A DNA stretch of 64,000 bases, taken from positions 248,001-312,000 of the forward strand of contig NZ_CYSG01000001.1 of assembly GCF_001457775.1 (NCBI RefSeq). Direction: 5' to 3'. The first letter of the stretch is position 1. Every line of letters starts with the position of its first letter. A program made the translations under genes and the position numbers. Below the pieces are notes generated by a model. That model was given only the letters and a program-made list of their open reading frames with translations, searched no databases and was not told the DNA's origin. The DNA comes from Phaeobacter sp. CECT 5382. Lineage in GTDB: Bacteria > Pseudomonadota > Alphaproteobacteria > Rhodobacterales > Rhodobacteraceae. Below, piece by piece: positions 48,015 through 57,324 of the stretch.

Positions 48015-49175
48015 TTACATCGTACCCATCAGCTCGCGACCGATCAGCATGCGTCGGATTTCAGAGGTGCCAGCGCCAATTTCCATCAGCTTGGCGTCGC
48101 GGAAGATCCGGCCAACGGGGTTGTCGGACAGATAGCCCGCGCCGCCCAGCGCCTGAACCGCCTGATGCGACTGCACCATGGCCTGTTCCGAGGCATAGAG
48201 ACAGCAGGCGGCCGCATCCTGACGGGTTACAGTGCCTTTATCGCAGGCCTTGGCGACCTCGTAGATATAGGCGCGGGCCGAGTTCATTGCGGTGTACATA
48301 TCGGCGATCTTGGCCTGCATCAGCTGAAAGTTCCCGATGGGCTGACCGAACTGTTTGCGCTCTTTCAGGTAGGGCATCATTTCGTCCATGCAGGCGGCCA
48401 TGATCCCGGTACCGATTCCAGCCAGCACCACACGTTCGTAGTCGAGGCCAGACATCAGAACTTTAACGCCCCGGCCCTCTTCGCCCAGCACGTTTTCAAA
48501 CGGCACTTCGCAATCGTCAAAGATCAGCTCGGCGGTGTTTGACCCACGCATGCCCAGCTTGTCGAAATGCGGCGAGGTCGAGAAGCCTTTCATCGATTTC
48601 TCGATGATAAAGGCAGTGATCCCCTTGGAACCTGCATCCGGGTCGGTCTTGGCATAAACCACCAGCGTGTCGGCATCGGGGCCATTGGTGATCCAGTATT
48701 TATTGCCGTTCAGACGGTAGTGATCATTGCGCTTTTCTGCCCGCAGTGACATCGACACCACGTCAGAGCCTGCGCCCGCTTCGGACATTGCCAGCGCGCC
48801 GACATGTTCACCGGAGACCAGGCCGGGCAGATATTTCTTTTTCTGCTCATCTGTTGCGTTCAGCTTGATCTGGTTGACGCAGAGATTGGAATGCGCGCCA
48901 TAAGACAGCGACACCGAAGCAGAGGCCCGCGCCACTTCTTCGACTGCCACGGTATGGGCCAGATAGGACATGCCAGCGCCGCCGAATTCCTCGGGCACGG
49001 TAATGCCCAGCAGGCCCAGATCGCCCATCTCTTTCCACAGCTCTGGTGGGAATTCATTTTTCTGGTCGATCTCCTGCGCCATCGGCTTGACGCGATCCTG
49101 CGCCCAGCGGTGCACCATGTCGCGCAGTGCGTTCACTTCTTCTCCGAGATCGAATTGCATGCTTGCGTTGAACAT
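48015..49175 (-). CDS. liuA: Isovaleryl-CoA dehydrogenase
   Basis: LiuA oxidises isovaleryl-CoA to 3-methylcrotonyl-CoA with FAD. The 386-residue acyl-CoA dehydrogenase has [15 protein letters not shown] and [16 protein letters not shown]. The catalytic base sits at Glu247 in [10 protein letters not shown], the position used by isovaleryl-CoA dehydrogenases, and the usual C-terminal Glu region of other family members reads [10 protein letters not shown] instead. It lies apart from the other liu genes, beyond ompW, and has its own candidate promoter/operator. The first step of the pathway is thus separately regulated. Confidence 0.93.
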   Translation of the reverse strand: MFNASMQFDLGEEVNALRDMVHRWAQDRVKPMAQEIDQKNEFPPELWKEMGDLGLLGITVPEEFGGAGMSYLAHTVAVEEVARASASVSLSYGAHSNLCVNQIKLNATDEQKKKYLPGLVSGEHVGALAMSEAGAGSDVVSMSLRAEKRNDHYRLNGNKYWITNGPDADTLVVYAKTDPDAGSKGITAFIIEKSMKGFSTSPHFDKLGMRGSNTAELIFDDCEVPFENVLGEEGRGVKVLMSGLDYERVVLAGIGTGIMAACMDEMMPYLKERKQFGQPIGNFQLMQAKIADMYTAMNSARAYIYEVAKACDKGTVTRQDAAACCLYASEQAMVQSHQAVQALGGAGYLSDNPVGRIFRDAKLMEIGAGTSEIRRMLIGRELMGTM

Positions 49176-49212
49176 GACGTGCTCCCTTTTTCCGAGTTAT
49201 CAGCAAATTATC

Positions 49213-49226
49213 TGAACAGTTGTTCA
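49213..49226. promoter_or_regulatory. Perfect palindrome next to a -10-like element upstream of liuA
   Basis: TGAACAGTTGTTCA has perfect 6-bp arms around a GT spacer, 38 bp from the liuA ATG. On the minus strand it directly abuts GATAAT (49212-49207), a good -10 hexamer. This geometry suggests a repressor site. The regulator is not in the window. Confidence 0.55.
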
Positions 49227-49334
49227 TTTCATACGGTGCAACGGCGATTCGGGTCAATCCCCCGCGCCACATCTTGCGTCGCAACGGCAGGTCACGACGC
49301 CGCAGTTGCCGCGCCCAACTAGGCCGTGCAACGC

Positions 49335-49365
49335 AAAAAGAGTCCCCGTCACGGAGGCTCTTTTT
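49335..49365 (-). terminator. Terminator of the DegT aminotransferase gene
   Basis: AAAAAGAG(T)CC and GG(AG)GCTCTTTTT form an imperfect stem with A5/T5 flanks, 54 bp after the aminotransferase stop on the minus strand. The rest of the 243-bp gap holds only the liuA promoter region. Confidence 0.75.
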
Positions 49366-49418
49366 AGGCAAATATCTATGGTTCAAATGCGGTCAGCTCA
49401 CGCGCCGGACAATCCGCT

Positions 49419-50615
49419 TTAGCTTGCGGCCTGAAAAACCGCACTGACCTCGGCCTGGATGATCCGGGCAATCTGGGCGCAGTCCTCCAGACTAAAGGTC
49501 AGCGGCACCCGCATATCAACGATCCCTGCAAGGATGCGATCGCTTTTTGGCAAGCTCTGAGCCTTGGCATAGCGCCAGCTGTCATAGCGTGAGGTAAAAG
49601 CGACAGGTTCTGGCGGGCCGAACCATTTCAGCTCCACCCCGCGCGCAGCACAGCGGGCGATCACCTCCTGCAGCGCGTCAGCAGCCCAGTCCAGCAACAG
49701 AAGCTGGATGGACGAGCCCACATAGGTCTCGGCCTCCGGGCGCTCTACCACCGTAAGGCCCGGCGTGTCGCGCAGCCCGGCTTCGATCACCTGATAACGC
49801 GCATTCCAGCGCGCGACCTGTGTCTCCAGATCACGCAGTTGCGGGCGCAAGATCGCAGCCCGCAGATTGTCCATGCGACCGGAAATGTTTGGCGTCTCGA
49901 ATTTCACCTGCTCAAACGCTTCAGCGGGCGGCGCCGCCAGATGGCGTTCGAACAGCATGTAAGACCCCGACAGCATGATGGCCCGCGCTGCGATCTCGGC
50001 ATCGTCAGTGACAAATAGCCCGCCCTCGCCCGAATTCACATGCTTGTAGGTCTGACAGGAATAACAGCCTACAGAACCTTGCCGACCCGAGGGCACCCCG
50101 TTCCAGGCCGCCCCCATGGTATGGGCGCAATCCTCGATCACGATAATGCCCGCGTTATCACAGATCTGCATCAGACGATCCATGTCACACAGATGCCCGC
50201 GCATGTGGCTCAGCATCAGCACCTTGGCCTGATCTGCCTTGGCCGCCAGATCTTCCAGATCGATTGTCAGATTTTCAGTAACATCCACAAACACGGGCTC
50301 TGCCCCGACCGAAGCAATCGATCCCGGCACAGGCGCCAGCGTAAAGGCATTGGTCAGCACCCTGTCGCCATGTTTTACGCCCACCGCCCGCAGTGCAGTC
50401 GCCATGGCATAGCCGCCCGAAGCCACCGCAAGGCAATATTTCGCCCCAACCTGAGCTGCGAACTCCTGCTCCAGCAGCGCCGTCTCCCCCAACTCTCCTT
50501 CGGCCACATTGTAGCGATGCAGGCGGCCGTGGCGCATGACGTTCAAGGCGGCCTCGATTGCCGCCTCAGGAAGGGCTTCTTGCTGGGTGAAGCTACCGGT
50601 AAATTTCTCACTCAT
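49419..50615 (-). CDS. DegT/DnrJ/EryC1/StrS-family aminotransferase
   Basis: A PLP-dependent sugar-type aminotransferase fold of 398 residues: VASGGYAMATAL (PLP phosphate region), EDCAH with Asp162, and the lysine in CQTYKHVNSGEGG (Lys191), which forms the Schiff base. Family members make amino sugars for surface polysaccharides or antibiotics. No sugar-modification genes flank it; the neighbour upstream is a HAD phosphatase, 79 bp away on the same strand. The substrate is unknown. Confidence 0.87.
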   Translation of the reverse strand: MSEKFTGSFTQQEALPEAAIEAALNVMRHGRLHRYNVAEGELGETALLEQEFAAQVGAKYCLAVASGGYAMATALRAVGVKHGDRVLTNAFTLAPVPGSIASVGAEPVFVDVTENLTIDLEDLAAKADQAKVLMLSHMRGHLCDMDRLMQICDNAGIIVIEDCAHTMGAAWNGVPSGRQGSVGCYSCQTYKHVNSGEGGLFVTDDAEIAARAIMLSGSYMLFERHLAAPPAEAFEQVKFETPNISGRMDNLRAAILRPQLRDLETQVARWNARYQVIEAGLRDTPGLTVVERPEAETYVGSSIQLLLLDWAADALQEVIARCAARGVELKWFGPPEPVAFTSRYDSWRYAKAQSLPKSDRILAGIVDMRVPLTFSLEDCAQIARIIQAEVSAVFQAAS

Positions 50616-50694
50616 GGCGCATTTGTGAGCCGCCCCTTGCCCCTGGTCAAGGGGGAAGAATGCGCGATGGAAAACCCGAAACTGAGTTGCGGGA

Positions 50695-51357
50695 TCAGCC
50701 GATCAGTTCAGCTACAAGCCCCGGAAGATCCTCATAGCGATGCAACAGTGCCTCGGGCTTCAGCGCGGCCATATCGCCCCCCGCAGGGCCAAAGGTCACC
50801 AGCACCGAAGGCACGCCTGCATTGGCGGATGTGTTGCGATCGGTGTCACTGTCGCCAATCAAGATGGTTTTTGCCGGATCCCCTCCGGCACGGCGTGCCG
50901 CCTCAAACAGAGGCGCCGGGTCAGGTTTGCGCACCGGCAAGGTATCCGCACCAACGAGCGAGGCAAAAGCATCCCGCACCCCAAGGGACTGCATCAGCTG
51001 CTCGGCCAGGGCTTCGGGCTTGTTGGTGCAGATCCCCACACCGTAGCCCGCAGTTTTCAACGCCTCGACCGCATCCATGGCACCGGGATAAAGATAACTA
51101 TGGTGATGAATGGCACCTTGATACGCCTCGAGCAGGACCGGGTAGTAGTCGTCAACGGTTTGCACGTCATACTGACCGACCCGTTTCAAGCCGGCCGTCA
51201 GCATCATCTTGCCACCACGCAGCGCTGTCGCCGCATCGCCGGGTTCGGTCAGGACATCTCCCAGCCCCATCTGGCGGAAACAGGCATTTGCCGCCGCCAA
51301 AAGATCGCCTGATGTATCGGCAAGTGTTCCGTCCAGATCAAAGATAACCGTTCGCAT
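50695..51357 (-). CDS. gph: HAD-superfamily phosphatase, probable phosphoglycolate phosphatase
   Basis: The 220-residue protein has the HAD motifs IFDLDGTLAD (Asp7, Asp9), a helical cap domain, VGICTNKPEALAEQ (motif II), KPDPAPLFEAA with the motif III Lys, and ILIGDSDTDRNTSANAG (motif IV). It most resembles Gph, which removes 2-phosphoglycolate arising from DNA repair or oxygenation. The ATG at 51357 places the catalytic Asp at position 7, as usual; a 7-residue longer frame is rejected. Divergent from glmU. Confidence 0.82.
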   Translation of the reverse strand: MRTVIFDLDGTLADTSGDLLAAANACFRQMGLGDVLTEPGDAATALRGGKMMLTAGLKRVGQYDVQTVDDYYPVLLEAYQGAIHHHSYLYPGAMDAVEALKTAGYGVGICTNKPEALAEQLMQSLGVRDAFASLVGADTLPVRKPDPAPLFEAARRAGGDPAKTILIGDSDTDRNTSANAGVPSVLVTFGPAGGDMAALKPEALLHRYEDLPGLVAELIG

Positions 51358-51437
51358 GTTTTCCTCACTCGGCCGCACTCGGCGTGTTTTCGCTGTTCAA
51401 TATTGCAAGCCGCAACCATGTTTGATGGCACTATGGC

Positions 51438-51475
51438 TTGCGCCGCCCCTGTTAGCGGATAAAACGGGGGCGCAA
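51438..51475. other. Hairpin in the glmU leader
   Basis: TTGCGCC pairs with GGCGCAA, and further C/G tracts extend the stem with one bulge, around loop GTTAGCGGATAAAAC. It ends 23 bp before the glmU ATG in the gph-glmU gap. It lacks a T tract. A leader-control role is speculative. Confidence 0.35.
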
Positions 51476-51498
51476 AAAAGACAAAGAGAAAAGCAATC

Positions 51499-52854
51499 AT
51501 GAGCACAGCCCTCGTCATCCTCGCCGCAGGCAAAGGCACCCGGATGAACTCAGACCTGCCCAAGGTTCTGCACCCCATTGCCCAGGCGTCGATGCTGGAA
51601 CATGCCATGCGCAGCGGTCGTGCGCTTGATCCTGCCCGCACTGTTGTGGTGGCAGGGCATGGTGCTGATTTGGTGCGCAACGCCGTCACTGAAATTGACG
51701 AGGAAGCCGAAGTTGTCCTGCAAGAAGAACAGCTTGGCACTTCCCATGCAGTGGATCAGGCCCGCGAGGCCCTGCAGGGGTTTGAAGGCGACGTTGTGGT
51801 TCTTTATGGCGACACCCCCTTTGTCAGCGCCGATACGCTGGAGAGGATGGTCGCCGCCCGCACCAGCGCTGATCTGGTCATTCTGGGTTTTGAGGCTGCA
51901 GATCCAGGCCGCTATGGACGCCTGGTCATGCAGGGTGACAGCCTGGAACGGATCGTCGAATACAAAGACGCCACAGAGGCCGAACGCGCGCTCACCTTCT
52001 GCAATTCCGGCCTGATGGCCTGTGATGCGGCGCTGATGTTCGATTTGCTTGCCAAGATCGGCAATGACAATGCCTCGGGCGAATATTACCTCACCGATTT
52101 GGTAGAACTGGCTCGCACTGCAGGCCGCACAGTGACTGCCGTGGCCTGTGACGAGGCCGAAACATTGGGTGTGAATTCACGCAGCGATCTGGCCCGCGCC
52201 GACGCATTGTTTCAGAGCAAGGCCCGCGCTGAGCTGATGGAGCTGGGTGTCACCCTGATGGCGCCAGATACGGTCTATCTGGCCTTTGACACGGTCATTG
52301 GCCGCGACACGGTGATTGAACCCAATGTGGTCTTTGGCCCCGGTGTCACGATTGAGAGCGGCGCCTTGATCCGCGCCTTTTCGCATCTGGAGGGCTGCCA
52401 TGTCAGCCGCGGTGCCAAGGTTGGCCCCTATGCGCGTCTGCGCCCCGGCGCAGAGCTCGCCGAAGACACCCATATCGGCAACTTTGTTGAGATCAAAAAC
52501 GCTGAAATCGCCGAAGGTGCCAAGGTCAACCACCTGAGCTACATCGGCGATGCCTCGGTCGGCAAGGCCAGCAATATCGGCGCCGGCACCATCACCTGCA
52601 ACTATGATGGCGTGATGAAGCACCGCACCGAGATCGGCGCACGCAGCTTCATTGGCTCCAACACGCTACTGGTGGCTCCTGTCAAAGTCGGCAACGAGGC
52701 GATGACCGCTTCGGGCACCGTGGTGACGCAGGATGTCGAGGATGGCGCACTGGCCATTGCGCGCGCCAAACAGGAAAACAAACCCGGTCGTGCCCGCAAG
52801 CTGATGGACATTCTGCGTGCGAAAAAGGCTCGTCTTGTGAAAGGATCCGAATAA
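51499..52854 (+). CDS. glmU: Bifunctional GlmU: GlcN-1-P acetyltransferase and GlcNAc-1-P uridylyltransferase
   Basis: GlmU makes UDP-GlcNAc, the precursor of peptidoglycan and lipid A. The 451-residue protein has the N-terminal nucleotidyltransferase motif LAAGKGTRMNSDLPKVLH and a C-terminal left-handed beta helix with hexapeptide repeats (IEPNVVFGPGVTI, HIGNFVEIKNAEI, GAGTITCNYDGVMKHRT). Normal length. It starts 23 bp after a leader hairpin and lies one base before glmS. Confidence 0.97.
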   Translation: MSTALVILAAGKGTRMNSDLPKVLHPIAQASMLEHAMRSGRALDPARTVVVAGHGADLVRNAVTEIDEEAEVVLQEEQLGTSHAVDQAREALQGFEGDVVVLYGDTPFVSADTLERMVAARTSADLVILGFEAADPGRYGRLVMQGDSLERIVEYKDATEAERALTFCNSGLMACDAALMFDLLAKIGNDNASGEYYLTDLVELARTAGRTVTAVACDEAETLGVNSRSDLARADALFQSKARAELMELGVTLMAPDTVYLAFDTVIGRDTVIEPNVVFGPGVTIESGALIRAFSHLEGCHVSRGAKVGPYARLRPGAELAEDTHIGNFVEIKNAEIAEGAKVNHLSYIGDASVGKASNIGAGTITCNYDGVMKHRTEIGARSFIGSNTLLVAPVKVGNEAMTASGTVVTQDVEDGALAIARAKQENKPGRARKLMDILRAKKARLVKGSE

Positions 52855-52855
52855 C

Positions 52856-54679
52856 ATGTGCGGCATCGTAGGAGTCCTTGGCAATCATGAGGCAGCCCCC
52901 ATTCTGGTTGAGGCCCTGAAACGGCTAGAATATCGCGGTTACGACAGCGCCGGCATTGCCACGGTCAACAATGGCACGCTGGGACGTCGCCGGGCCCTGG
53001 GCAAACTGGTGAACCTGAGTGACTTGCTGGTGCATGATCCGCTGCCCGGAAAGTCCGGCATCGGCCACACCCGCTGGGCCACCCATGGGGTGCCCTCGGT
53101 GGGCAATGCCCATCCGCATCGCGCCGGTGGCGTTGCTGTGGTCCACAATGGCATCATTGAGAACTACCGCGAATTGCGCGCGGAATTGGCCGGGTGCGGT
53201 ATCGAGTTTCAGACCGAAACCGATACCGAAACCGTCGCCCTGATGACCCAGCGCTACCTTGATGAAGGATCGTCCCCTGTAGAGGCCGCCAACCAGACCC
53301 TTGATAAACTCGAAGGCGCCTTTGCGCTGGCGTTCCTGTTTGACGGCGAAGAGGATCTGATGGTGGCCGCCCGTCGTGGCTCCCCCCTGGCAATCGGTCA
53401 CGGCGATGGAGAGATGTTTGTCGGCAGCGATGCCATCGCCCTTGCCCCGCTCACCGATCGCATCACCTATCTTGAAGAAGGCGACCGCGCTGTGCTCACG
53501 CGCACCAGCCTGGAAATCCGCGATGAAAACGGCCAGCTCGCCAATCGCGCCATCAAGACCATCCAGATCGATGTTGGTCAGGTCGACAAAGCTGGCCACA
53601 AGCATTTCATGGCCAAGGAAATCGCCGAACAGCCCACCGTCATCGCCGAGGCCATCCGCCACTACCTGCTGGTTGGCGAGGACCGTGTGCATCTACCCGG
53701 TGCCGAGATTGATTTTTCCCAAATCGACCGGCTGACCATGGTCGCCTGTGGTACCGCTTTTTATGCCTGCCTGACCGCCAAATACTGGTTCGAACAGATC
53801 GCCCGCCTGCCGGTCGAAGTCGATATCGCCTCTGAGTTCCGCTATCGCGAGCCGCCCATTCCCGGCAAGACGGCGGCGCTGTTTGTGTCGCAATCCGGTG
53901 AGACGGCTGATACACTTGCCGCGCTACGCTACTGCGAAGGCAAGGCCGACAAAATCCTGTCAGTGGTCAATGTCCCCGAAAGCTCTATCGCGCGCGAAAG
54001 CGATCTGGCGCTGCCGATCCATGCCGGTGTCGAGATTGGCGTCGCCTCGACCAAGGCCTTCACCTGTCAGCTGAGTGTGTTGCTGATGCTGGCGCTCAAG
54101 GCCGCCTCGGATCGCGGTGTCATAAGCGACGAAGATCTGCAGACGCATGTTACCGCCCTGCGCGGGCTGCCGAATGTGCTGGCCGCTGGTCTCGAGCAGA
54201 ACGACGCCATCCGTCAGACTGCACAGAAGCTGAGCGAGGCGCGTGATGTGCTGTTTTTAGGGCGTGGGCTGATGTTCCCGCTGGCCCTTGAGGGCGCGCT
54301 GAAGCTGAAAGAGATCAGCTACATCCACGCCGAAGCCTATGCGTCCGGCGAGCTGAAACACGGCCCCATCGCGCTGATTGACAAACAGATGCCGGTGGTG
54401 GTTATGGCGCCGCGTGACAGGTTGTTCGACAAATCCATTTCCAACATGCAGGAGGTCATGGCGCGCAAGGGCAAGGTTTTGTTGATTTCCGATGCTGCCG
54501 GGCTGGAAACAGCCGGGGATGAGGTCTGGAGTTCGATCCAGATGCCCCAGGTCCACGAGAACCTCACACCGATACTTTATGCGCTCCCCGCCCAAATGCT
54601 GGCCTATCATACGGCCGTGGCCAAGGGCACGGATGTGGATCAGCCACGCAATCTTGCCAAATCCGTAACGGTGGAGTGA
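52856..54679 (+). CDS. glmS: Glutamine--fructose-6-phosphate aminotransferase (isomerising)
   Basis: GlmS makes glucosamine-6-phosphate, the first step towards UDP-GlcNAc. The 607-residue protein begins MCGIVGVLG; after Met removal Cys becomes the N-terminal nucleophile. HTRWATHG and the two SIS domains (CGTAFYACLTAKYW, SQSGETADTLAALR, LGRGLMFPLALEGALKLKEISY) follow, with the invariant C-terminal KSVTVE. It lies one base after glmU, so the UDP-GlcNAc route is a single operon here. No glmS ribozyme motif is seen, as expected for Proteobacteria. Confidence 0.97.
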   Translation: MCGIVGVLGNHEAAPILVEALKRLEYRGYDSAGIATVNNGTLGRRRALGKLVNLSDLLVHDPLPGKSGIGHTRWATHGVPSVGNAHPHRAGGVAVVHNGIIENYRELRAELAGCGIEFQTETDTETVALMTQRYLDEGSSPVEAANQTLDKLEGAFALAFLFDGEEDLMVAARRGSPLAIGHGDGEMFVGSDAIALAPLTDRITYLEEGDRAVLTRTSLEIRDENGQLANRAIKTIQIDVGQVDKAGHKHFMAKEIAEQPTVIAEAIRHYLLVGEDRVHLPGAEIDFSQIDRLTMVACGTAFYACLTAKYWFEQIARLPVEVDIASEFRYREPPIPGKTAALFVSQSGETADTLAALRYCEGKADKILSVVNVPESSIARESDLALPIHAGVEIGVASTKAFTCQLSVLLMLALKAASDRGVISDEDLQTHVTALRGLPNVLAAGLEQNDAIRQTAQKLSEARDVLFLGRGLMFPLALEGALKLKEISYIHAEAYASGELKHGPIALIDKQMPVVVMAPRDRLFDKSISNMQEVMARKGKVLLISDAAGLETAGDEVWSSIQMPQVHENLTPILYALPAQMLAYHTAVAKGTDVDQPRNLAKSVTVE

Positions 54680-54683
54680 TACC

Positions 54684-55424
54684 ATGACCCTGAACATCCC
54701 CCTCGAAGAGGCCCTCGCCGCACTGACCGCCGCAGCCGAACCTGACCGCGTTGAACAGATGGTTGCCTATCACAAGCAAAGCCGCCCGGTGCTGGGGGTT
54801 CCCAACACCGCACTCAACGATATCACCAAAGCGTGGCGCCAGGATCTGAGCCTGGCAGACCGTCTGAGCCTGGCAGATGAGCTGTGGAAAACGGATATCT
54901 TCGAGGCCCGGATTGCCGCCGCCAAACTGCTGACCCAGGCCCGGATCAAGGAAGATACCGAAGTCTGGAACCTGCTGCAAAGCTGGCTGCCCGATTTCGA
55001 TGGCTGGGCGATTGCCGATCACGCCTGCATGGCGGCACAAAAGCGGCTGGTGGCCGACCCTGCGCGGCTTGATGATGTGGAGACCTGGACCACTTCCGAT
55101 CACATCTGGACCCGCCGCGCGGCTCTGGTCGCTTGCCTGCCTTGGGCCAAACTGAACCATCTGAAGCCCGAGGATCAGGCCCGTCGGGACCGCATTCTGG
55201 GTTGGGCTGCGTCTTATGTGCCGGATCGCAACTGGTTCATCCAGAAATCCATCGCCTGGTGGATCCGAGATCTGAGCAAGCATGACGCAGAGGCCAGTCA
55301 CAGCTTTCTGGCCCAACATGGTGACGCCATGAAGCCCTTTGCCCGCAAAGAGGCCGGCAAGTATCTGAAAACCCCTGTTGCAGCCAAACCTGCCGATCAG
55401 AACGCGTCCCCAGAGAACTTGTGA
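54684..55424 (+). CDS. AlkD-like DNA alkylation repair protein
   Basis: AlkD enzymes excise alkylated purines using HEAT repeats. The 246-residue all-helical protein has GVPNTALNDITK, IWTRRAALVACLPW (141-154) and DRNWFIQKSIAWWIRDLSK (180-198), segments resembling the AlkD core, with Trp and Asp residues in the right region. It starts four bases after the glmS stop, so it is probably the third gene of that operon, an unexpected partner for amino-sugar synthesis. Its last 20 residues are Ala/Pro-rich and poorly ordered. Confidence 0.8.
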   Translation: MTLNIPLEEALAALTAAAEPDRVEQMVAYHKQSRPVLGVPNTALNDITKAWRQDLSLADRLSLADELWKTDIFEARIAAAKLLTQARIKEDTEVWNLLQSWLPDFDGWAIADHACMAAQKRLVADPARLDDVETWTTSDHIWTRRAALVACLPWAKLNHLKPEDQARRDRILGWAASYVPDRNWFIQKSIAWWIRDLSKHDAEASHSFLAQHGDAMKPFARKEAGKYLKTPVAAKPADQNASPENL

Positions 55425-55548
55425 CGAACTGAACTGCGCTAGTCTGTCGTTGCTGATGTGCACTGCCGGATGTCACGACTGGACTTCACAGGACTTCACA
55501 GGCAACAGCCGACCAACTTGGCCAAAGCCGAACAGGACTCAAAAAAAT

Positions 55549-55589
55549 GAAACAAGGGCCCCTCTTCAAAAGAAAGGGACCCTTGTTTC
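55549..55589. terminator. Large inverted repeat, probable terminator for the minus-strand lipoprotein gene
   Basis: GAAACAAGGGCCCCT (55549-55563) pairs with AGGGACCCTTGTTTC (55575-55589), one mismatch in 15, around an 11-nt loop. On the minus strand a T7 tract follows. It may also stop the glmU-glmS-alkD transcript from the other side. Confidence 0.7.
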
Positions 55590-55633
55590 AATCCGAGTTT
55601 CAATCCGAGTTTCAATCCGAGTTTCAATCCGAG
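55586..55633. repeat. Four perfect tandem copies of a 12-mer
   Basis: TTTCAATCCGAG is repeated four times with no mismatch, starting inside the right arm of the adjacent inverted repeat. Twelve bp is a multiple of three, and one frame reads FQSE repeats, but no start or neighbouring coding support is present. The perfect copies suggest recent slippage. Confidence 0.9.
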
Positions 55634-55686
55634 TCATTCAACCCAGCGGATACTGTATCATTTGAAAGTCTTGATGGAATTGCCCA

Positions 55687-56202
55687 TCAGGTCGCGGGCA
55701 GAACCTGCACTTCGATCAGTTCGGTAAGGGGCGCACCAAGAGCCCGCATAGCACTGATAGACAACCGGCTTCCTGCCGTCGCAGACCCCGCAATTGGCCT
55801 CAACGTCACGGTCACTTCAGTGCCTTTGGGGCTACGCAGGCGTGCTCTTTGCTCTGAACTGACCAGCGGCGTCTCCATCCACAGCCCTGGGATCGAGGGA
55901 TCCCCCAAGCCCGCAACCGTGCTGGCACGCCCTGAAAAAACCGGGGCCGCTGCACTGGCTAGATCAGTCGCTTGTGCTGCGGACTGCGCCGCCGCTACAG
56001 GATCAGCTGCCACCGCAGCGGTTGCCTCGGGGTTCAGCGCCGAAAGCGGCGCACCCGGATCGGATGCACCCAGATCGGACGTCCCCTGTGGCACAGGTTC
56101 CGTTTTCGCGGAGCCGCCTCCAAGAATGTCGGAATTCCACTGCAGGCTGTTGCAGGCCGCAAGCAACGTCGCAGAGCTGAGGATCAAAAACATCTTTTTC
56201 AT
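55687..56202 (-). CDS. Lipoprotein of unknown function
   Basis: The protein (171 residues from the ATG at 56202) has a lipoprotein signal with lipobox LAAC (Cys17 from this start). A long Ala/Pro/Ser-rich linker follows and then a C-terminal domain of about 70 residues (PGLWMETPLVSSEQ, GTEVTVTLRPIAG, SISAMRALGAPLTELIEVQVLP), which looks beta-rich. Two starts nearby (TTG 56208, ATG 56193) are possible; none has an ideal SD. I do not recognise the family. It is convergent with the glmS/alkD operon and divergent from moaA. Confidence 0.75.
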   Translation of the reverse strand: MKKMFLILSSATLLAACNSLQWNSDILGGGSAKTEPVPQGTSDLGASDPGAPLSALNPEATAAVAADPVAAAQSAAQATDLASAAAPVFSGRASTVAGLGDPSIPGLWMETPLVSSEQRARLRSPKGTEVTVTLRPIAGSATAGSRLSISAMRALGAPLTELIEVQVLPAT

Positions 56203-56303
56203 CCTCAAAGATTAGCTGCGGAATTGCTGTTTTGCCAGCCTGAAAGCAGTGGAAATACCACTCTACTCTTGCCCTAGGCGGGTCTGCGCTTTAGCTATAC
56301 TGC

Positions 56304-57314
56304 ATGAAAGCTCCGCTGATCGATCCATTCGCCCGCGCCATCACTTATCTGCGTGTCTCTGTTACGGACCGCTGTGATTTCCGATGTGTCTATTGCATGT
56401 CCGAAAACATGACCTTTCTGCCCAAGAAAGAGCTGCTGACGCTGGAAGAGCTGGATCGTCTTTGTAGCGCGTTTATCAACATGGGTGTCGAAAAGCTGCG
56501 CATCACTGGCGGCGAGCCTTTGGTGCGGCGTGATATCATGACCTTTTTTCAAGCGATGTCGCGGCACCTGGAGACTGGTGCTCTCAAGGAACTGACGCTG
56601 ACCACCAATGGCTCTCAGCTGGAGAAATACTCTGAAGCGCTGTTTGCGGCCGGGGTGCGGCGGGTCAATATTTCGCTTGATACCCTGGACGAAGAGAAAT
56701 TCGCCCGGGTGACCCGCTGGGGGCGTCTGGCCCAGTTGCTGCGCGGCATTGATGCGGCGCAAAAGGCCGGGCTTCGTGTCAAGATCAACGCCGTTGCCCT
56801 CAAAGGCTTCAACGAAGAAGAGCTGCCTGCGATCACCCGCTGGTGCGCCGAGCGTGATATGGACCTGACCTGGATCGAAGTGATGCCAATGGGCGAGGAC
56901 ATCGGCAGCGAAAACCGCATCGGCCAATTCTGGTCTCTGAAAGATGTGCGCGCCGAATACGAAAACCACTATTCCGTCAGCGATCTCTCGGAACGCTCCG
57001 GTGGTCCTGCCCGCTATGTGCAGCTCGCTGAAACCGGCCAGAAGATCGGCTTCATTACGCCGCTTAGCCATAATTTTTGCGAAAGCTGCAACCGGGTACG
57101 CATCACCTGTACTGGTGAGATTTACACCTGCCTTGGCCAGGAGGGCTCTGCGGATCTGCGCGCTCCGCTGCGGGCCAGCGTGGATGGACCTGATCTACTG
57201 GACGATGCCATTCGCGCAGCCATCGGTGACAAACCCAAAGGCCATGATTTTGACTATTCCCGACAGGAAGTGGCAGGCACCATGTCCCGCCACATGAGCC
57301 ATACAGGCGGTTAA
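56304..57314 (+). CDS. moaA: GTP 3',8-cyclase MoaA
   Basis: MoaA is the radical-SAM enzyme that starts molybdenum cofactor synthesis. The 336-residue protein has CDFRCVYC (Cys24/28/31) for the SAM cluster, the C-terminal cluster [18 protein letters not shown], and the essential Gly-Gly C-terminus (SHTGG). It heads a plus-strand block with waaA 10 bp downstream, a pairing with no obvious biochemical link. No other moa or mog gene is in the window. Confidence 0.97.
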   Translation: MKAPLIDPFARAITYLRVSVTDRCDFRCVYCMSENMTFLPKKELLTLEELDRLCSAFINMGVEKLRITGGEPLVRRDIMTFFQAMSRHLETGALKELTLTTNGSQLEKYSEALFAAGVRRVNISLDTLDEEKFARVTRWGRLAQLLRGIDAAQKAGLRVKINAVALKGFNEEELPAITRWCAERDMDLTWIEVMPMGEDIGSENRIGQFWSLKDVRAEYENHYSVSDLSERSGGPARYVQLAETGQKIGFITPLSHNFCESCNRVRITCTGEIYTCLGQEGSADLRAPLRASVDGPDLLDDAIRAAIGDKPKGHDFDYSRQEVAGTMSRHMSHTGG

Positions 57315-57324
57315 GCAGCAGTCG

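Noticed and set aside
55586-55633. CRISPR-like array
   Set aside because: The 12-bp units are contiguous and have no spacers, and no cas gene is nearby.
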